Source of the DNA: Geodermatophilus sabuli
GTDB taxonomy: Bacteria > Actinomycetota > Actinomycetes > Mycobacteriales > Geodermatophilaceae
Direction: 5' to 3'
Assembly: GCF_900215145.1 (NCBI RefSeq)
Contig: NZ_OBDO01000004.1
Span: 186,001-250,000, forward strand
DNA length: 64,000 nt
Shown: piece by piece, positions 47,415 to 55,773 of the stretch
Layout: each line of letters begins with the position of its first letter
Numbering within the stretch: position 1 is the first letter of the stretch
Program-made: the position numbers and the translations under genes
The notes under the pieces: generated by a model
Database searches by the model: none
What the model saw: the letters and a program-made list of their open reading frames with translations, nothing else
What the model was told of the DNA's origin: nothing

Positions 47415-47428
47415 CGAACGTGTGTTCG
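47415..47428 (-). promoter_or_regulatory. LexA-type SOS box
   Basis: CGAACGTGTGTTCG matches the Gram-positive SOS consensus CGAACRNRYGTTCG at every fixed position. It lies 16-29 bases upstream of ATG 47399 on the minus strand, where LexA would cover the promoter. Confidence 0.75.
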
Positions 47429-47588
47429 TCCGAACGATGCCAGATGCATATGACAATCGGCTACCCAGAACTGCTGTCATGGGCGGACCGTGCCGACGCC
47501 GCACGATTCGTAGTGCACTGCCAGATACACCTGGCAGTCGTCCGACACACCTGGCTCGACGTTCTCGCCTCCCCGGTCGCCGGTCACC

Positions 47589-47594
47589 TACGGT
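47589..47594 (+). promoter_or_regulatory. -10 box of a leaderless promoter
   Basis: TACGGT ends six bases before the GTG at 47601, giving a leaderless start for the helix-turn-helix gene. Confidence 0.5.
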
Positions 47595-47600
47595 GCGGCC

Positions 47601-48005
47601 GTGGCCGAGACGCCTCGTCGACGCCGGCCTGACCGCCCGGTGCGGCAGGACCCGTTCGACGGGCTGACGCCGCTGGACTTCGTGGCCCCGCACGGCACCT
47701 GGCCGGAAGGCCCGTTCGTCCGTGCGGTGGCGAACCGCCTGGGGCGGGACGTACCCGTCGAGCAGCGCGAGGCCGCCGATCGGGCGGCGATGCTGGCCGA
47801 GGAAGCCGTGCATGAGCTGGCCGAGGAGGTCGCGGTGCACCTGCGCTGGCGGCGGCGCATGAAGGTTCCGGCCTCCACGGTCGCGCGCCACGCAGGAGTG
47901 AGCCGCGCCCGCATCGCCGCGTTCGAGCACGGGACCAACTGGCCGCGCTGGGACCTGCTGATGCGACTTCGAGTGTTGCGAGACACCTACGAAGCCGATG
48001 ACTGA
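47601..48005 (+). CDS. XRE-like helix-turn-helix protein
   Basis: A 134-residue protein. The C-terminal half (LAEEVAVHLRWRRRMKVPAS then TVARHAGVSRARIAAFEHGT) is a Cro/C1-type helix-turn-helix, with NWPRWDLLMRLRVLR as the last helix. The N-terminal half (DPFDGLTPLDFVAPHGTWPE, ANRLGRDVPVEQREAADRAA) is of unknown type. It is a probable transcription regulator. The GTG at 47601 directly follows a leaderless -10 box. Its neighbours are the SOS-controlled broken gene (divergent) and a membrane-anchored protein. Confidence 0.72.
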   Translation: MAETPRRRRPDRPVRQDPFDGLTPLDFVAPHGTWPEGPFVRAVANRLGRDVPVEQREAADRAAMLAEEAVHELAEEVAVHLRWRRRMKVPASTVARHAGVSRARIAAFEHGTNWPRWDLLMRLRVLRDTYEADD

Positions 48006-48059
48006 CCACGGCACCGACCGCACCGCCTGCTGACGCAGCGACATCACGGGGAGAAGACG

Positions 48060-48842
48060 ATGACCGAGCCTGTCGAGCCCAACGCCGCGCCACCGAAGGC
48101 CGCCGAACCGCAGCCCACGCTGGAGCAGCCGGCACTCGGTCCCGCTCCGCGCTCGCGCCGGTGGACGGCGGTGGCCGCCGCTGCGGTCGTGAGCCTTCTT
48201 GTCGGCGGCGGCATCGGCGCGGGCGTGATGGCGGCGCTGAGCGACCCCACGGAGAGCGATGAATATCAGGCGCTCGAGGCCGATCTGCGTGACGCCGAGC
48301 GGGACGCGGCCAGGGCCGAGGACGACAGCGACGCCCCGGCGTCCACGTCCGCCGCGCCCACAAGCTCGTCCGAGGACCCCGGAGTCGGGGTGGTCGGGGA
48401 GCCCGTCACCAACCAGGGCGTCACCCTGACCGTCACCGGCGCCCAGGTGGTGGACGTCATCGAGCTGAACGAGACCTCCTACGCCCCAGGTTCCGGGTTC
48501 GAGGAGTACACGCCGACCAATCCCGACCCCGGCGGCAAGTTCGTCGTCGTTCAGACGCACATCGTCAACAACGCCCAGGTCAGCATGGACCTGACGTGCA
48601 GCTACCCCATCGCCAACGCACTCATCGACAGCCGTGACCGTCAGTTCGACACCATCGACAGCCTCTACAAGCTGCGCGGCAACCCGGAGTGCAATGACCA
48701 GCTGCAGCCGGGCTTCGAAGCCGACATGACCTACGTCTACATGGTCCCGGCCGACGCCGACATCGTCGGCTTCGCCTTCGCTGACGCCACCGACTTCAGC
48801 AACCCCTCCAGTGACTACAGCGCCGTCCGGCTGAACGTGTAG
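48060..48842 (+). CDS. Membrane-anchored DUF4352-like protein
   Basis: A 260-residue protein. Residues 1-35 are cytoplasmic and Pro/Ala-rich, followed by a membrane helix (WTAVAAAAVVSLLVGGGIGA), a charged, coiled and Ser/Thr-rich linker, and an extracellular domain beginning GEPVTNQGVTLTVTGAQVVD, with GGKFVVVQTHIVNNAQ, the DUF4352 immunoglobulin-like pattern. It probably acts outside the membrane; its ligand is unknown. ATG 48060 follows GGGGAGAAG. Confidence 0.75.
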   Translation: MTEPVEPNAAPPKAAEPQPTLEQPALGPAPRSRRWTAVAAAAVVSLLVGGGIGAGVMAALSDPTESDEYQALEADLRDAERDAARAEDDSDAPASTSAAPTSSSEDPGVGVVGEPVTNQGVTLTVTGAQVVDVIELNETSYAPGSGFEEYTPTNPDPGGKFVVVQTHIVNNAQVSMDLTCSYPIANALIDSRDRQFDTIDSLYKLRGNPECNDQLQPGFEADMTYVYMVPADADIVGFAFADATDFSNPSSDYSAVRLNV

Positions 48843-49059
48843 CCGGCGAGGGGCCGGAGTCAGAGTCTGTGGACGCAGCGGACCGGGCGCCGCCGGCCCT
48901 GGCAGAGTGCAGCGTGCCCGGCCAGGCAACGCGCCGCGGCCCCCGTCGGCGAGGAGGAGGACCTGCCCTTCGGCGTGGGTGCGCGTCCCGAAGCGCAGCC
49001 GGGCCCCGCCTGTGGCCGGGTGCCGCCGAAACGCCGAGTGCTTGAGGGAACGAGGACGG

Positions 49060-49257
49060 ATGAAGCGCGTCAACTTCGAAGGGCCGGGCGACAGCCCCGA
49101 CGAGTACTACTTCGAGTGCGGTGACTGCGGGGGTGATGGCGGGGTACACATCCCAGACCTGGAGAGCGAAGACGAGGGACTCGTCATCTCGGCCGAATGC
49201 CCCAACTGCGACGGCAAGGGCTACATCGAGGGAGATGCGGACGACGTCGAGGACTGA
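49060..49257 (+). CDS. Small protein with two CxxCxGxG-like zinc motifs
   Basis: A 65-residue acidic protein with CGDCGGDGG and CPNCDGKGY, the paired motif of the DnaJ cysteine-rich zinc domain, separated by 24 residues. It has no J domain. It may be a small zinc chaperone-like or adaptor protein. ATG 49060 follows GAGGACG. Confidence 0.65.
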   Translation: MKRVNFEGPGDSPDEYYFECGDCGGDGGVHIPDLESEDEGLVISAECPNCDGKGYIEGDADDVED

Positions 49258-49323
49258 GGTCTGCGGTCGGAGACGGGACACGACCTGGGCCTGACTGTCA
49301 GTCCTTCGTGCCAGCCTGCGCGT

Positions 49324-49872
49324 GTGAGCACACGGGAGCCCAGCCACGTGCCCGTCGCGCGCCTGCCCGACGGCTCGCCGGTCTTCGCCCCTCCGGGCGT
49401 GCTCGTCGTCGCCGATGGTGGGCGGCGGATGGTCTGCCACGCCTGCGGGGACCTGCTCACCCACATCTCGCCCGCGCACCTGCGCCGCCATGGGATGGAC
49501 GGGCAGTCCTACCGGCGTCGCTACGGGCTGCCTTCGCGCCGGTCGCTGGCCGCGCCGGGGCTGCGGTCCGCCCGAGCCGAGGAGGGCCGGCGCCGCTACA
49601 CCGGGAACGCCGACTTGCGAGCCGGCCTCGAGCACGGTCAGCGACGGACCGACCGCCTCGCCGAGCAGCGGTTGGCGCGCGTCCGTGCCCTGGGCTTCAT
49701 CACGGTGGATGAGTACCTGCGGCAGCGGTACGTCGAGGAGGGCTGGTCGGTGCACCTCATCGGCGCGGAGCTGCGCACAGGCCGCCGCGTGCTGCCGCGG
49801 CTGATGGACGCCGCGGGCGTTCGTCGAAGCCGCCCCGGCGGTCCAGGTCACCGGGGAGCAACCGGCCGGTGA
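49324..49872 (+). CDS. Ros/MucR-like zinc-finger regulator
   Basis: A 182-residue protein. VCHACGDLLTHISPAHLRRH, with QSYRRRYGLPSRRSL after it, follows the Ros/MucR pattern (Cys-Cys-His-His finger and the YRxxxGLP box). A basic, helical C-terminal half (EYLRQRYVEEGWSVHLIGAE and RTGRRVLPRLMDAAG) looks like a second DNA-binding unit with helix-turn-helix character. It should bind DNA as a regulator. GTG 49324 is the start. Its stop overlaps the DUF4238 gene by four bases, so the two are coupled. Confidence 0.75.
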   Translation: MSTREPSHVPVARLPDGSPVFAPPGVLVVADGGRRMVCHACGDLLTHISPAHLRRHGMDGQSYRRRYGLPSRRSLAAPGLRSARAEEGRRRYTGNADLRAGLEHGQRRTDRLAEQRLARVRALGFITVDEYLRQRYVEEGWSVHLIGAELRTGRRVLPRLMDAAGVRRSRPGGPGHRGATGR

Positions 49873-50855
49873 GCACGAACGACCACACGGTGCCGCAGTT
49901 CTACCTCCGCCGGTTCGCCCGGAAGAACCGTGGCAAGGCCCACCAGATCGTCGCTGCGCCGGCCGAGAACCTCGACGCCTCGTTCCCCACCAGCGTGCGC
50001 AACGTGGCTGCCGTCAACGGCTTCCATTGGGGCATCGACCCCGAGGGCGTGCCGCACCACACGATGGAGGAGGTGATGACCTCCATCGAGAAGGCCGCGG
50101 CACCGGCGTTCAGCGAGGTGCTCGACACCGCGTGGGCGCTGCCGGAGCGGTGGCCGCCCACGCTGGACACGCGGGTCCGGCTGTCGTGGTGGGTCGCCGC
50201 GCAGATCCTTCGCACCACCCGCCAGCGCCACCGGCTCGACCACCTCGCCGACCAGGCCGCGGAAAGCGGCCTGCCCGAGGCGCTGGACCCGGCACTCGGC
50301 CCGCTGCACAAGTTCGCCCAGAACAACCGCCATCTGGCGTTCATCACCGAGCACCTCGCCCCGCTGGCGGCTATCGTCGGCAGCAAGCCGTGGGGCATCG
50401 GGTTCAGCGACGCGTGCCTGCCGACCTCAGACGTCCCCGTCGTGGTGATGAACGGCCAGGACCAGGACAACCAGCTGCTTTCGGTGGCCTACTGGGACGT
50501 GCTGGTGCCCCTGGACCCGCACCGTTTCCTCATCATGCCCACGCCCGGCTCCCAGCCCGACCCGGGGACGCTGGCAGACCACCGGGTCAAGTTCCACCCC
50601 GGACTCGGCCTTGCCCTCGGGGACATGCTGTGGGGCGCCGCCGACCAGCACGTGTTCTGGCACCCCGACCACGTGCCGTACATCATCGAGATGGGGCCCG
50701 GCTCGCGCGGGCCGCGCCTACCGCGGCCGTGGGCCGGTGACACCCACGAGCCACCGCAGTCGATCATGCAGTACGGGGTGATGCCTCCCGGCATGACGGT
50801 GGAGCGGCGCTGGCTCGAGGAGCACCCGCCCCGACGGGCCTCCACGCCGGCGTGA
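49869..50855 (+). CDS. DUF4238 domain protein
   Basis: A 328-residue protein of the DUF4238 family. The diagnostic N-terminus is HTVPQFYLRRFA, and further blocks are RLSWWVAAQILRTTRQRH and VVVMNGQDQDN with PLDPHRFLIM. The function is unknown; these genes are often in variable regions and have been suspected in phage defence or as toxins (family-level suggestion). It starts with GTG inside the stop of the MucR-like regulator, which suggests the regulator controls the pair. Confidence 0.8.
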   Translation: MSTNDHTVPQFYLRRFARKNRGKAHQIVAAPAENLDASFPTSVRNVAAVNGFHWGIDPEGVPHHTMEEVMTSIEKAAAPAFSEVLDTAWALPERWPPTLDTRVRLSWWVAAQILRTTRQRHRLDHLADQAAESGLPEALDPALGPLHKFAQNNRHLAFITEHLAPLAAIVGSKPWGIGFSDACLPTSDVPVVVMNGQDQDNQLLSVAYWDVLVPLDPHRFLIMPTPGSQPDPGTLADHRVKFHPGLGLALGDMLWGAADQHVFWHPDHVPYIIEMGPGSRGPRLPRPWAGDTHEPPQSIMQYGVMPPGMTVERRWLEEHPPRRASTPA

Positions 50856-50948
50856 CCAGAGAGGGGTCACGGCCGCTGCGGCCCGCACTCTCGGTCGCGA
50901 CTACGCACCAGACGTGCCCCAGGCGCCAGCTCTAAGGCCGAACAGGTG

Positions 50949-51422
50949 TCAGGCCGGTGGGGCCGCCACTGCCGCAGCCACTGCGCGCATCGCCGTCTCG
51001 TCGATCTTGGCGCCGCTCGTGCGGGCGGAGCGCCACATGGCCTCCAGGGCGCGGTAGCCGGCGGGAGTCAGCTCCATGCCCTCGCGCCACTCGTCGCGGC
51101 AGTCCGGCGAGGTTCCGCGGAACTGCCGGCGGCGGCCGACGATGGCGTGCCGCGGCATGAGGCTGTTGGCCTTCTCCCTCAGCGCCTTCACACCGCGCTT
51201 GCCGGCGGCGGCCGACGCTTCCTCGAAGGCCTGCTGCCACGCCTCCAGCAGCACCGCCTCGGCGGCGGCGAGGGCGTTGTCGGTGGACATCCACGCGGCG
51301 TCGGAGAGGGTGAGGGCGGTCCGCAGGTCCATCGTGTGCGGGTAGGCCGCCGCCGAGCCCGGCAGCTCGGACGGGTCACAGGTCGGCGTCCACGGGTCAG
51401 TCCACAGCTGCTGGTCGGCCAT
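50949..51422 (-). CDS. Hypothetical protein
   Basis: A 157-residue mostly helical protein (MADQQLWTDPWTPTCDPSEL, LAAAEAVLLEAWQQAFEEA, KALREKANSLMPRHAIV, MELTPAGYRALEAMWRSA). It is not recognised. The start at 51422 is the first Met before the credible protein sequence but has only a weak ribosome site. It is convergent with the DUF4238 gene. Confidence 0.5.
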   Translation of the reverse strand: MADQQLWTDPWTPTCDPSELPGSAAAYPHTMDLRTALTLSDAAWMSTDNALAAAEAVLLEAWQQAFEEASAAAGKRGVKALREKANSLMPRHAIVGRRRQFRGTSPDCRDEWREGMELTPAGYRALEAMWRSARTSGAKIDETAMRAVAAAVAAPPA

Positions 51423-51521
51423 GCCCGCGGCATCGGCGTCGGCCGCGACCGACCGAAGCCCGGTCCCTCGGATGTGTGAGCGAGCGTGTGCCGGGCCGCC
51501 TCTACCGCGTGGGGCCAGGCG

Positions 51522-51716
51522 ATGGACCCATCGGAGCGCGTCACCTGGGCGAACTGCCCGATCTGCCGACGGGTCGCCGCCGTGGGCTGGGTGAACGGCC
51601 GGCCGGTGGAGCTCGACTGCCCGAGCGAGTGCCATCCGAGCAAGGAACAGGTGCAGGCCCTTCGCGGCCCGGCCCGACGCGGCCGGCCGGTGGCCGCCTG
51701 GTTGACCCATTCATAG
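51522..51716 (+). CDS. Small zinc-ribbon-like protein
   Basis: A 64-residue protein (MDPSERVTWANCPICRRVAA, ELDCPSECHPSKEQ) with Cys pairs that could bind zinc, and a basic tail. The ATG has a moderate AGGCG site. No family is assigned; it may be a small DNA-binding or adaptor protein. Confidence 0.45.
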   Translation: MDPSERVTWANCPICRRVAAVGWVNGRPVELDCPSECHPSKEQVQALRGPARRGRPVAAWLTHS

Positions 51717-51803
51717 CCCCGCCCATCTCAGGCGATCAGCGAGTCGGCCGCTCCGACGCATGCGGGGTGGTCCGGCCGGGGTGCTGGGCGCGGGCGCGGC
51801 GCG

Positions 51804-51809
51804 TAGCGT
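51804..51809 (+). promoter_or_regulatory. -10 box of a leaderless promoter
   Basis: TAGCGT ends six bases before the GTG of the MEDS-STAS gene. Confidence 0.55.
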
Positions 51810-51815
51810 TTCCCC

Positions 51816-52637
51816 GTGGGCTCTGTCGAGGAGTTCTCCGGCCCCGAGCGCGGCGAGCACGTGCTGCAGCTGCACCGGACCGAGGATGAACGACTGGACG
51901 GTCTGACCGCCTGGGTGTCCCGCGGTCTCGCCGCGGGCGAGAAGGTCATCTGCACTGAGTTGCCGCGTCTCCCCGCAGGTTCGCTGGTGGCCATGCTGGA
52001 GGCCCGGGGGGTCGACGGGGCCGCGGCCGTCCGCGACCGGCGGCTCGCGGTGCTGCCGGCGGAGGACTTCTACGCAGCCGAGGGACACACCGCCGTCGCG
52101 GAGCGTGCGCTGGCCGAGGGATTCCCTGGTGTGCGCGTGTCGGCCGAGGAACGCGCCTGGCTGACCGTGCTGTCCCCGGCGGCCCACCAGGTCGTCGAGC
52201 GGCAGATGGACGAGCTGGTCTGCACGCGGCCGGTGCGCACGCTGTGCCAGTACCCGCAGGCGAGCACCACCGGGGCGGAGCTGCAGGACGTCGTCGCCGT
52301 CCACCGGTCCGGCGTGCGCGAGACGGTCTTTGCGACCACCCGGGACCTGGACGGGCTGGCGCTGCACGGCGAGATCGACGGCAGCAACACCGACGTCTTC
52401 AGGGCGGTGCTGGCGGTGGCGAGCCGTAGGGCGTCGCGTGTGCTGTGGCTGGATCTGGCCGATGCGGCCCATCTGGATGCCGGCGGCTGCTGGCGGCTGG
52501 ACGACGCGACCCGGGCCTTCCGGGCGGCCGGTGGCTACGTCCTGCTCATCGCCCCCCAGCCGCCGGTCGAGCTCATCTTGCAGCTGATGGAGGTCGACGA
52601 ACTGCCCGGCATGCACCTGATGGCAGGTCGGCCATGA
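51816..52637 (+). CDS. MEDS domain plus STAS domain protein (anti-sigma antagonist type)
   Basis: A 273-residue protein. The N-terminal 170 residues form a MEDS sensory domain (HVLQLHRTEDERLDGLTAWV, RGLAAGEKVICTEL, LAVLPAEDFYAAEGH, LCQYPQAST), as in the DcmR-type sensor. The C-terminal part (LDGLALHGEIDGSNTDVFRA, WLDLADAAHLDAGGCWRLDD) is a STAS domain; the usual phosphorylated Ser is in the DAGGC region where Ala or Gly is found instead. Such proteins are antagonists in partner-switching cascades. GTG 51816 follows a leaderless -10. Its stop overlaps the MEDS-HATPase gene. Confidence 0.82.
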   Translation: MGSVEEFSGPERGEHVLQLHRTEDERLDGLTAWVSRGLAAGEKVICTELPRLPAGSLVAMLEARGVDGAAAVRDRRLAVLPAEDFYAAEGHTAVAERALAEGFPGVRVSAEERAWLTVLSPAAHQVVERQMDELVCTRPVRTLCQYPQASTTGAELQDVVAVHRSGVRETVFATTRDLDGLALHGEIDGSNTDVFRAVLAVASRRASRVLWLDLADAAHLDAGGCWRLDDATRAFRAAGGYVLLIAPQPPVELILQLMEVDELPGMHLMAGRP

Positions 52638-53710
52638 CGCCGATCACCGGCACCGGACCGGACCTGCTGCACGCCGCGCTGCTCTACGACTCGACCGAGG
52701 AGCTGGCCGCCTCGGCCGTGCCGTTCCTCGCCGCCGGGCTGGCCGCCGGGGACGCGGCGGTCCTGGCCTGCCGGGAGGGCGAGAACGCGCTGCTGGTCCG
52801 GGCACTCGATGGCGACGACCGCGTCCTGGTGCTGCCTCGCGAGGAGATCTACGTCGGCTCTGCGCAGGCGCTGGCCACGTACCGCCGGATGGTGCATCGC
52901 CAGGTCGCCGCCGGTGCCTCGCGGATCCGGCTTGTCTGCGCCGTCGTGCCCGTCGACCGGCGCCCGTGGCAGTGGGACGAGTGGCACCGCTATGAGGCGG
53001 TCTTCAACGCCGTGATGGACCGGATGCCGCTGTCGAGCGTGTGCGCCTATGACCGCCGCCAGCTCTCCGCCGGGATGCGGGACGGGATCGAGGAGACCCA
53101 TCCCGCGCTGCTGACCCCCGGCGGCCCCGTGCCCAACGACCGCTACGTCGAGCCCGCGAGCGTGCTGCGCCGGACCTCCACCGTCTCCGCGGACCGGGCC
53201 GAGGACAGCCCTCCGACGCTGGTCCTGGCCGGTCTGACCGATCCCGCTCGGCTGCCGGAGCTGCGTGGGCGGCTGCGGGCCGCGCTGAACGGCGCGGACG
53301 GGCACGGACAGCTGCAGGCTCGGTTCGCCGCCGCGGTCACCGAGGTCCTCGGCAACGCCTTCCGGCACGGCGCCCCACCGATCGCCGTCCGGCTGTGGAC
53401 GACCCCGATGCGGCTGGCCGCCACCGTCACCGACTGCGGGCAGGGCTTCGACGATCCGCTGGCCGGCTTCCTCGCGCCCGGCACCGGCTCCCCACCGGCG
53501 GGGGCGGGCCTGTGGGCGGCCCGGCAGGGCTGCGACACGCTTGAGACGTTCCGCACCCGCGCCGAGTTCACCGTCCGCCTCACCACCGGCCTGCCCAGAC
53601 CGCAAACAGCTTCCGCGCTCACCGCGCCTCCAGCCGCCGAGGCCGGGACCGCTCCGGTGGACCGGGCCCGCGCCGCCGCCCGCGAGCTGGCCCGCCGGCT
53701 GCAGACGTAG
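52634..53710 (+). CDS. MEDS domain plus HATPase (RsbW-like anti-sigma kinase)
   Basis: A 358-residue protein. The N-terminal MEDS domain (HAALLYDSTEELAASAVPFL, LVLPREEIYVGSA, SSVCAYDRRQLS) resembles that of its neighbour. The C-terminal part is a GHKL ATPase domain: AVTEVLGNAFRHGAPP is the N box, VTDCGQGFDDP the G1 box and GAGLWAARQGCDT the G2 box. It would phosphorylate a STAS antagonist and bind a sigma factor; the coupled MEDS-STAS protein is the natural partner. The ATG overlaps the previous TGA by four bases. A sigma target is not known; the island sigma at 44273 is a candidate. Confidence 0.85.
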   Translation: MTPITGTGPDLLHAALLYDSTEELAASAVPFLAAGLAAGDAAVLACREGENALLVRALDGDDRVLVLPREEIYVGSAQALATYRRMVHRQVAAGASRIRLVCAVVPVDRRPWQWDEWHRYEAVFNAVMDRMPLSSVCAYDRRQLSAGMRDGIEETHPALLTPGGPVPNDRYVEPASVLRRTSTVSADRAEDSPPTLVLAGLTDPARLPELRGRLRAALNGADGHGQLQARFAAAVTEVLGNAFRHGAPPIAVRLWTTPMRLAATVTDCGQGFDDPLAGFLAPGTGSPPAGAGLWAARQGCDTLETFRTRAEFTVRLTTGLPRPQTASALTAPPAAEAGTAPVDRARAAARELARRLQT

Positions 53711-53897
53711 GACACCGCCCGGGGACCCCCCCCTCCGACAGGAGTCCCGGGCCGCGACCGCGCCGGCGGCGCCGCACCGCAACCCGCGGTCGACGGAGGA
53801 GTGTCCCCAGTCGGACACGCAGCGTCCGTCGCCAGATGACTTCAACGCCGGGTGTCTCTGCCTGGACCCGGGACAGTCCGGCCGGAATCCACGCGAG

Positions 53898-53932
53898 GTG
53901 ACTGCGCACCGCGGCGCGGCCCGCACGGTCGC
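53898..53932 (+). repeat. Leader segment shared by integrase relatives, third copy
   Basis: TGACTGCGCA then CGCACGGTCGCTGGCGTCCCA, the same order as at 27222, lies before the third integrase relative. Confidence 0.55.
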
Positions 53933-53984
53933 TGGCGTCCCACCGACACGCCGGACCTCCGGCCGCACCCGAAAAGAGCCGGCC

Positions 53985-54743
53985 ATGACCGTCGACCCCC
54001 GCCACGACGACCCCACGACCGCCCCGGACCCCAGCCGACGCCGGTACGCCGGCGACCCGCGTCCCCTCCCCGCTCGGCGGTACGCCGAGCCGCCCGTCAT
54101 CGACCTCGAGGACTTCCTCAGCACGTACGAGATCGCCGTCACTACCAGCACGGACCCCGCCCTGGACGGGCTGATTCCTGCAGCACCTGCTCATCGAGGC
54201 GGACCGTCCCGGCGACCTGGTCGACCTCCCGTACGGGAACCTCGACAACACGACCGGCACGATCACCCGCTGAACGCGCGCCGCGGGACGCTGCGCACCG
54301 TGCCGTCGACGCCGGAGCACGTCGCTGGGCTCGGAGCCCACGCCCTGCAGCGTGGTCCGCGTGTGGCGGCACCGACGGACGCGGGCGAGGACCTCCGACG
54401 CGCCGGTGTGCCGGAAATCTCCGCTGACGACCCGGTGTTCTACCGGCGCCCGATCGACACGTTCGACGCCGAGGGGTACTTCGTCTCCCGACAGGTGCGG
54501 CCGCTGACCGCGCGGACGCTCACCTCGCTGTTCGTTCGAGTCCGCCGTGAGGCCGGCAGCGTCGGCCCGTCGGTGACCGCGAGCAGCATCCGCCACCTCA
54601 GCGCCCGCCTCGTCCACCAGGCCGCGCGAGCCGACGCAACTCGCGTGACCGGGCTGGACGGAGGCTCGGACGAGTCGCGGCGGCTGCTGGAGACGACCTG
54701 GCTCGCCGCTGTCAAGCGCAGCCTGTTCACCGCGCACGAGTGA
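53985..54743 (+). CDS. Degenerate integrase-like protein with a compensated double frameshift (relative 3)
   Basis: A 252-codon open frame. Its ends match relative 2: DLEDFLSTYEIAVTTSTDPALDG at the front, then VPSTPEHVAGLGAHALQRGP, DDPVFYRRPIDTFDAEGY and RQVRPLTARTLTSL. Between residues about 67 and 103 the homologous sequence (LQHLLIEADRPGDLV) is only in another frame: one base is inserted around 54175 (CTGATTCCTGCAG against CTGCTGCTGCAG), and the frame is restored near 54290. The active-site motifs are absent. Either it is decaying or it is a changed but intact protein. An AAAAGAG site precedes ATG 53985. Confidence 0.5.
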   Translation: MTVDPRHDDPTTAPDPSRRRYAGDPRPLPARRYAEPPVIDLEDFLSTYEIAVTTSTDPALDGLIPAAPAHRGGPSRRPGRPPVREPRQHDRHDHPLNARRGTLRTVPSTPEHVAGLGAHALQRGPRVAAPTDAGEDLRRAGVPEISADDPVFYRRPIDTFDAEGYFVSRQVRPLTARTLTSLFVRVRREAGSVGPSVTASSIRHLSARLVHQAARADATRVTGLDGGSDESRRLLETTWLAAVKRSLFTAHE

Positions 54744-54790
54744 CGGGACAGGCCGGCGCGACGGACCCTGCCAAGGCATGAGGAGAGCGA

Positions 54791-54819
54791 AGCCCCGACG
54801 GCCAGTCACCGTCGGGGCT
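54791..54819 (+). terminator. Terminator hairpin
   Basis: AGCCCCGACGG and its complement with a 7-base loop, after relative 3. It corresponds in position to the terminator at 28084. Confidence 0.75.
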
Positions 54820-54888
54820 CCGCCGTCTCAGCCAATCGGATCGAGGCGTTCGCCGGTGGTGCGTGCGCCTTCCGAACGAGAAGACCGC

Positions 54889-54940
54889 CTGGTATGCGGT
54901 TACGCGTTTCGCCCACCGCACGCTGGTGCCGGTCGAGGCG
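54889..54940. repeat. Trailer segment repeated from 28139
   Basis: Begins AAGACCGCCTGGTATGCGGT and follows relative 3 and its terminator, as the copy at 28139 follows relative 2. Confidence 0.6.
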
Positions 54941-55356
54941 TGTGGTCGGCTGAGACCGTCGCCGGTCAGCGCATCGACGAGGGCTCGGTGCGATTGCCGG
55001 GCAGCGCCAGCATCACGTTGCACCCGGGCTCGCCGAGGTCCGGTACAACGAGAACGACCACGCTGAAGCAGGAGCTCAGGGCAGATGGCCCCGCGGAGGC
55101 CGGTCCCCTTGTCCCACGTACCGAGGTGACAAGATCGGAGGTGCCTGACGGTCCGGGAAACCCTGATCGGCTACATGCGCTGTGGCAATGCCGTCGTGCC
55201 GCGGGTAGCCCCGGCGCCGACGGCGCTGCTGACGAGCATGACGCTGAGCACGATGACGTCGCCATCCCGACAGCGCCGGACTGCCGTGTGATGAGTGCGT
55301 CGGCTCGGCGAGGTCGTCCAGCCGACACTGGCTGAACGCGACCGGTGACGTACGCG
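54941..55356. other. 416-base gap without a supported gene
   Basis: Frames on both strands lack ribosome sites and family patterns. No tRNA or strong hairpin was recognised. Confidence 0.4.
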
Positions 55357-55710
55357 TCAGGGAGTGAGGGCCAGCTTCTGCAGAACGTGCTGGACCTCGG
55401 GACTCTGCGCGGGGTCGAGCGGGCTCAGTTCGACGCTGCGGTGCAGGCGCACGCGGAGGTTGTCCACGCTTGTCTCGGTGATGGTCAGTGCGTCGACGCT
55501 GTGCCAGGCGACGCCGCGCAGCGCCGCTCGCGACCACCGTCCTGACAGCAGGCCGGCTACGTGTACGTGGCCGTACGCGTCGGAGGTGGGGTCACGACCC
55601 CGAGCCGTACGGCGGACAGGCCCGGGGCGGCGGCGAGGGCGCACCTGACCGCCGCGAGGGCACCCACCGCAGTAGTCCGGTGTCGATGGATCTGGCAGTC
55701 GTGTGCTCAT
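55357..55710 (-). CDS. Hypothetical protein, possibly frameshifted
   Basis: A 117-residue frame. The second half looks like protein (HVAGLLSGRWSRAALRGVAW, LTITETSVDNLRVRLHRSVE, DPAQSPEVQHVLQKL). The first half is arginine- and glycine-rich; a neighbouring frame there reads ALAAAPGLSAVRLGVVT, so a frameshift near 55610 is possible. No family is recognised and the ribosome site is weak. It is downstream of the lipoprotein gene on the same strand. Confidence 0.35.
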   Translation of the reverse strand: MSTRLPDPSTPDYCGGCPRGGQVRPRRRPGPVRRTARGRDPTSDAYGHVHVAGLLSGRWSRAALRGVAWHSVDALTITETSVDNLRVRLHRSVELSPLDPAQSPEVQHVLQKLALTP

Positions 55711-55773
55711 ACCTGGGCCGCCGTCCCAGCCTTGGACGTCCGAGCCGGGGCGATCACCGTCGCGGCAGTCACA

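Noticed and set aside
46797..49073. 758-residue minus-strand frame across 46.8-49.1 kb
   Set aside because: Its left part overlaps the broken SOS-box gene, but the rest is opposite the helix-turn-helix and DUF4352 genes, which have clear domains and start signals.
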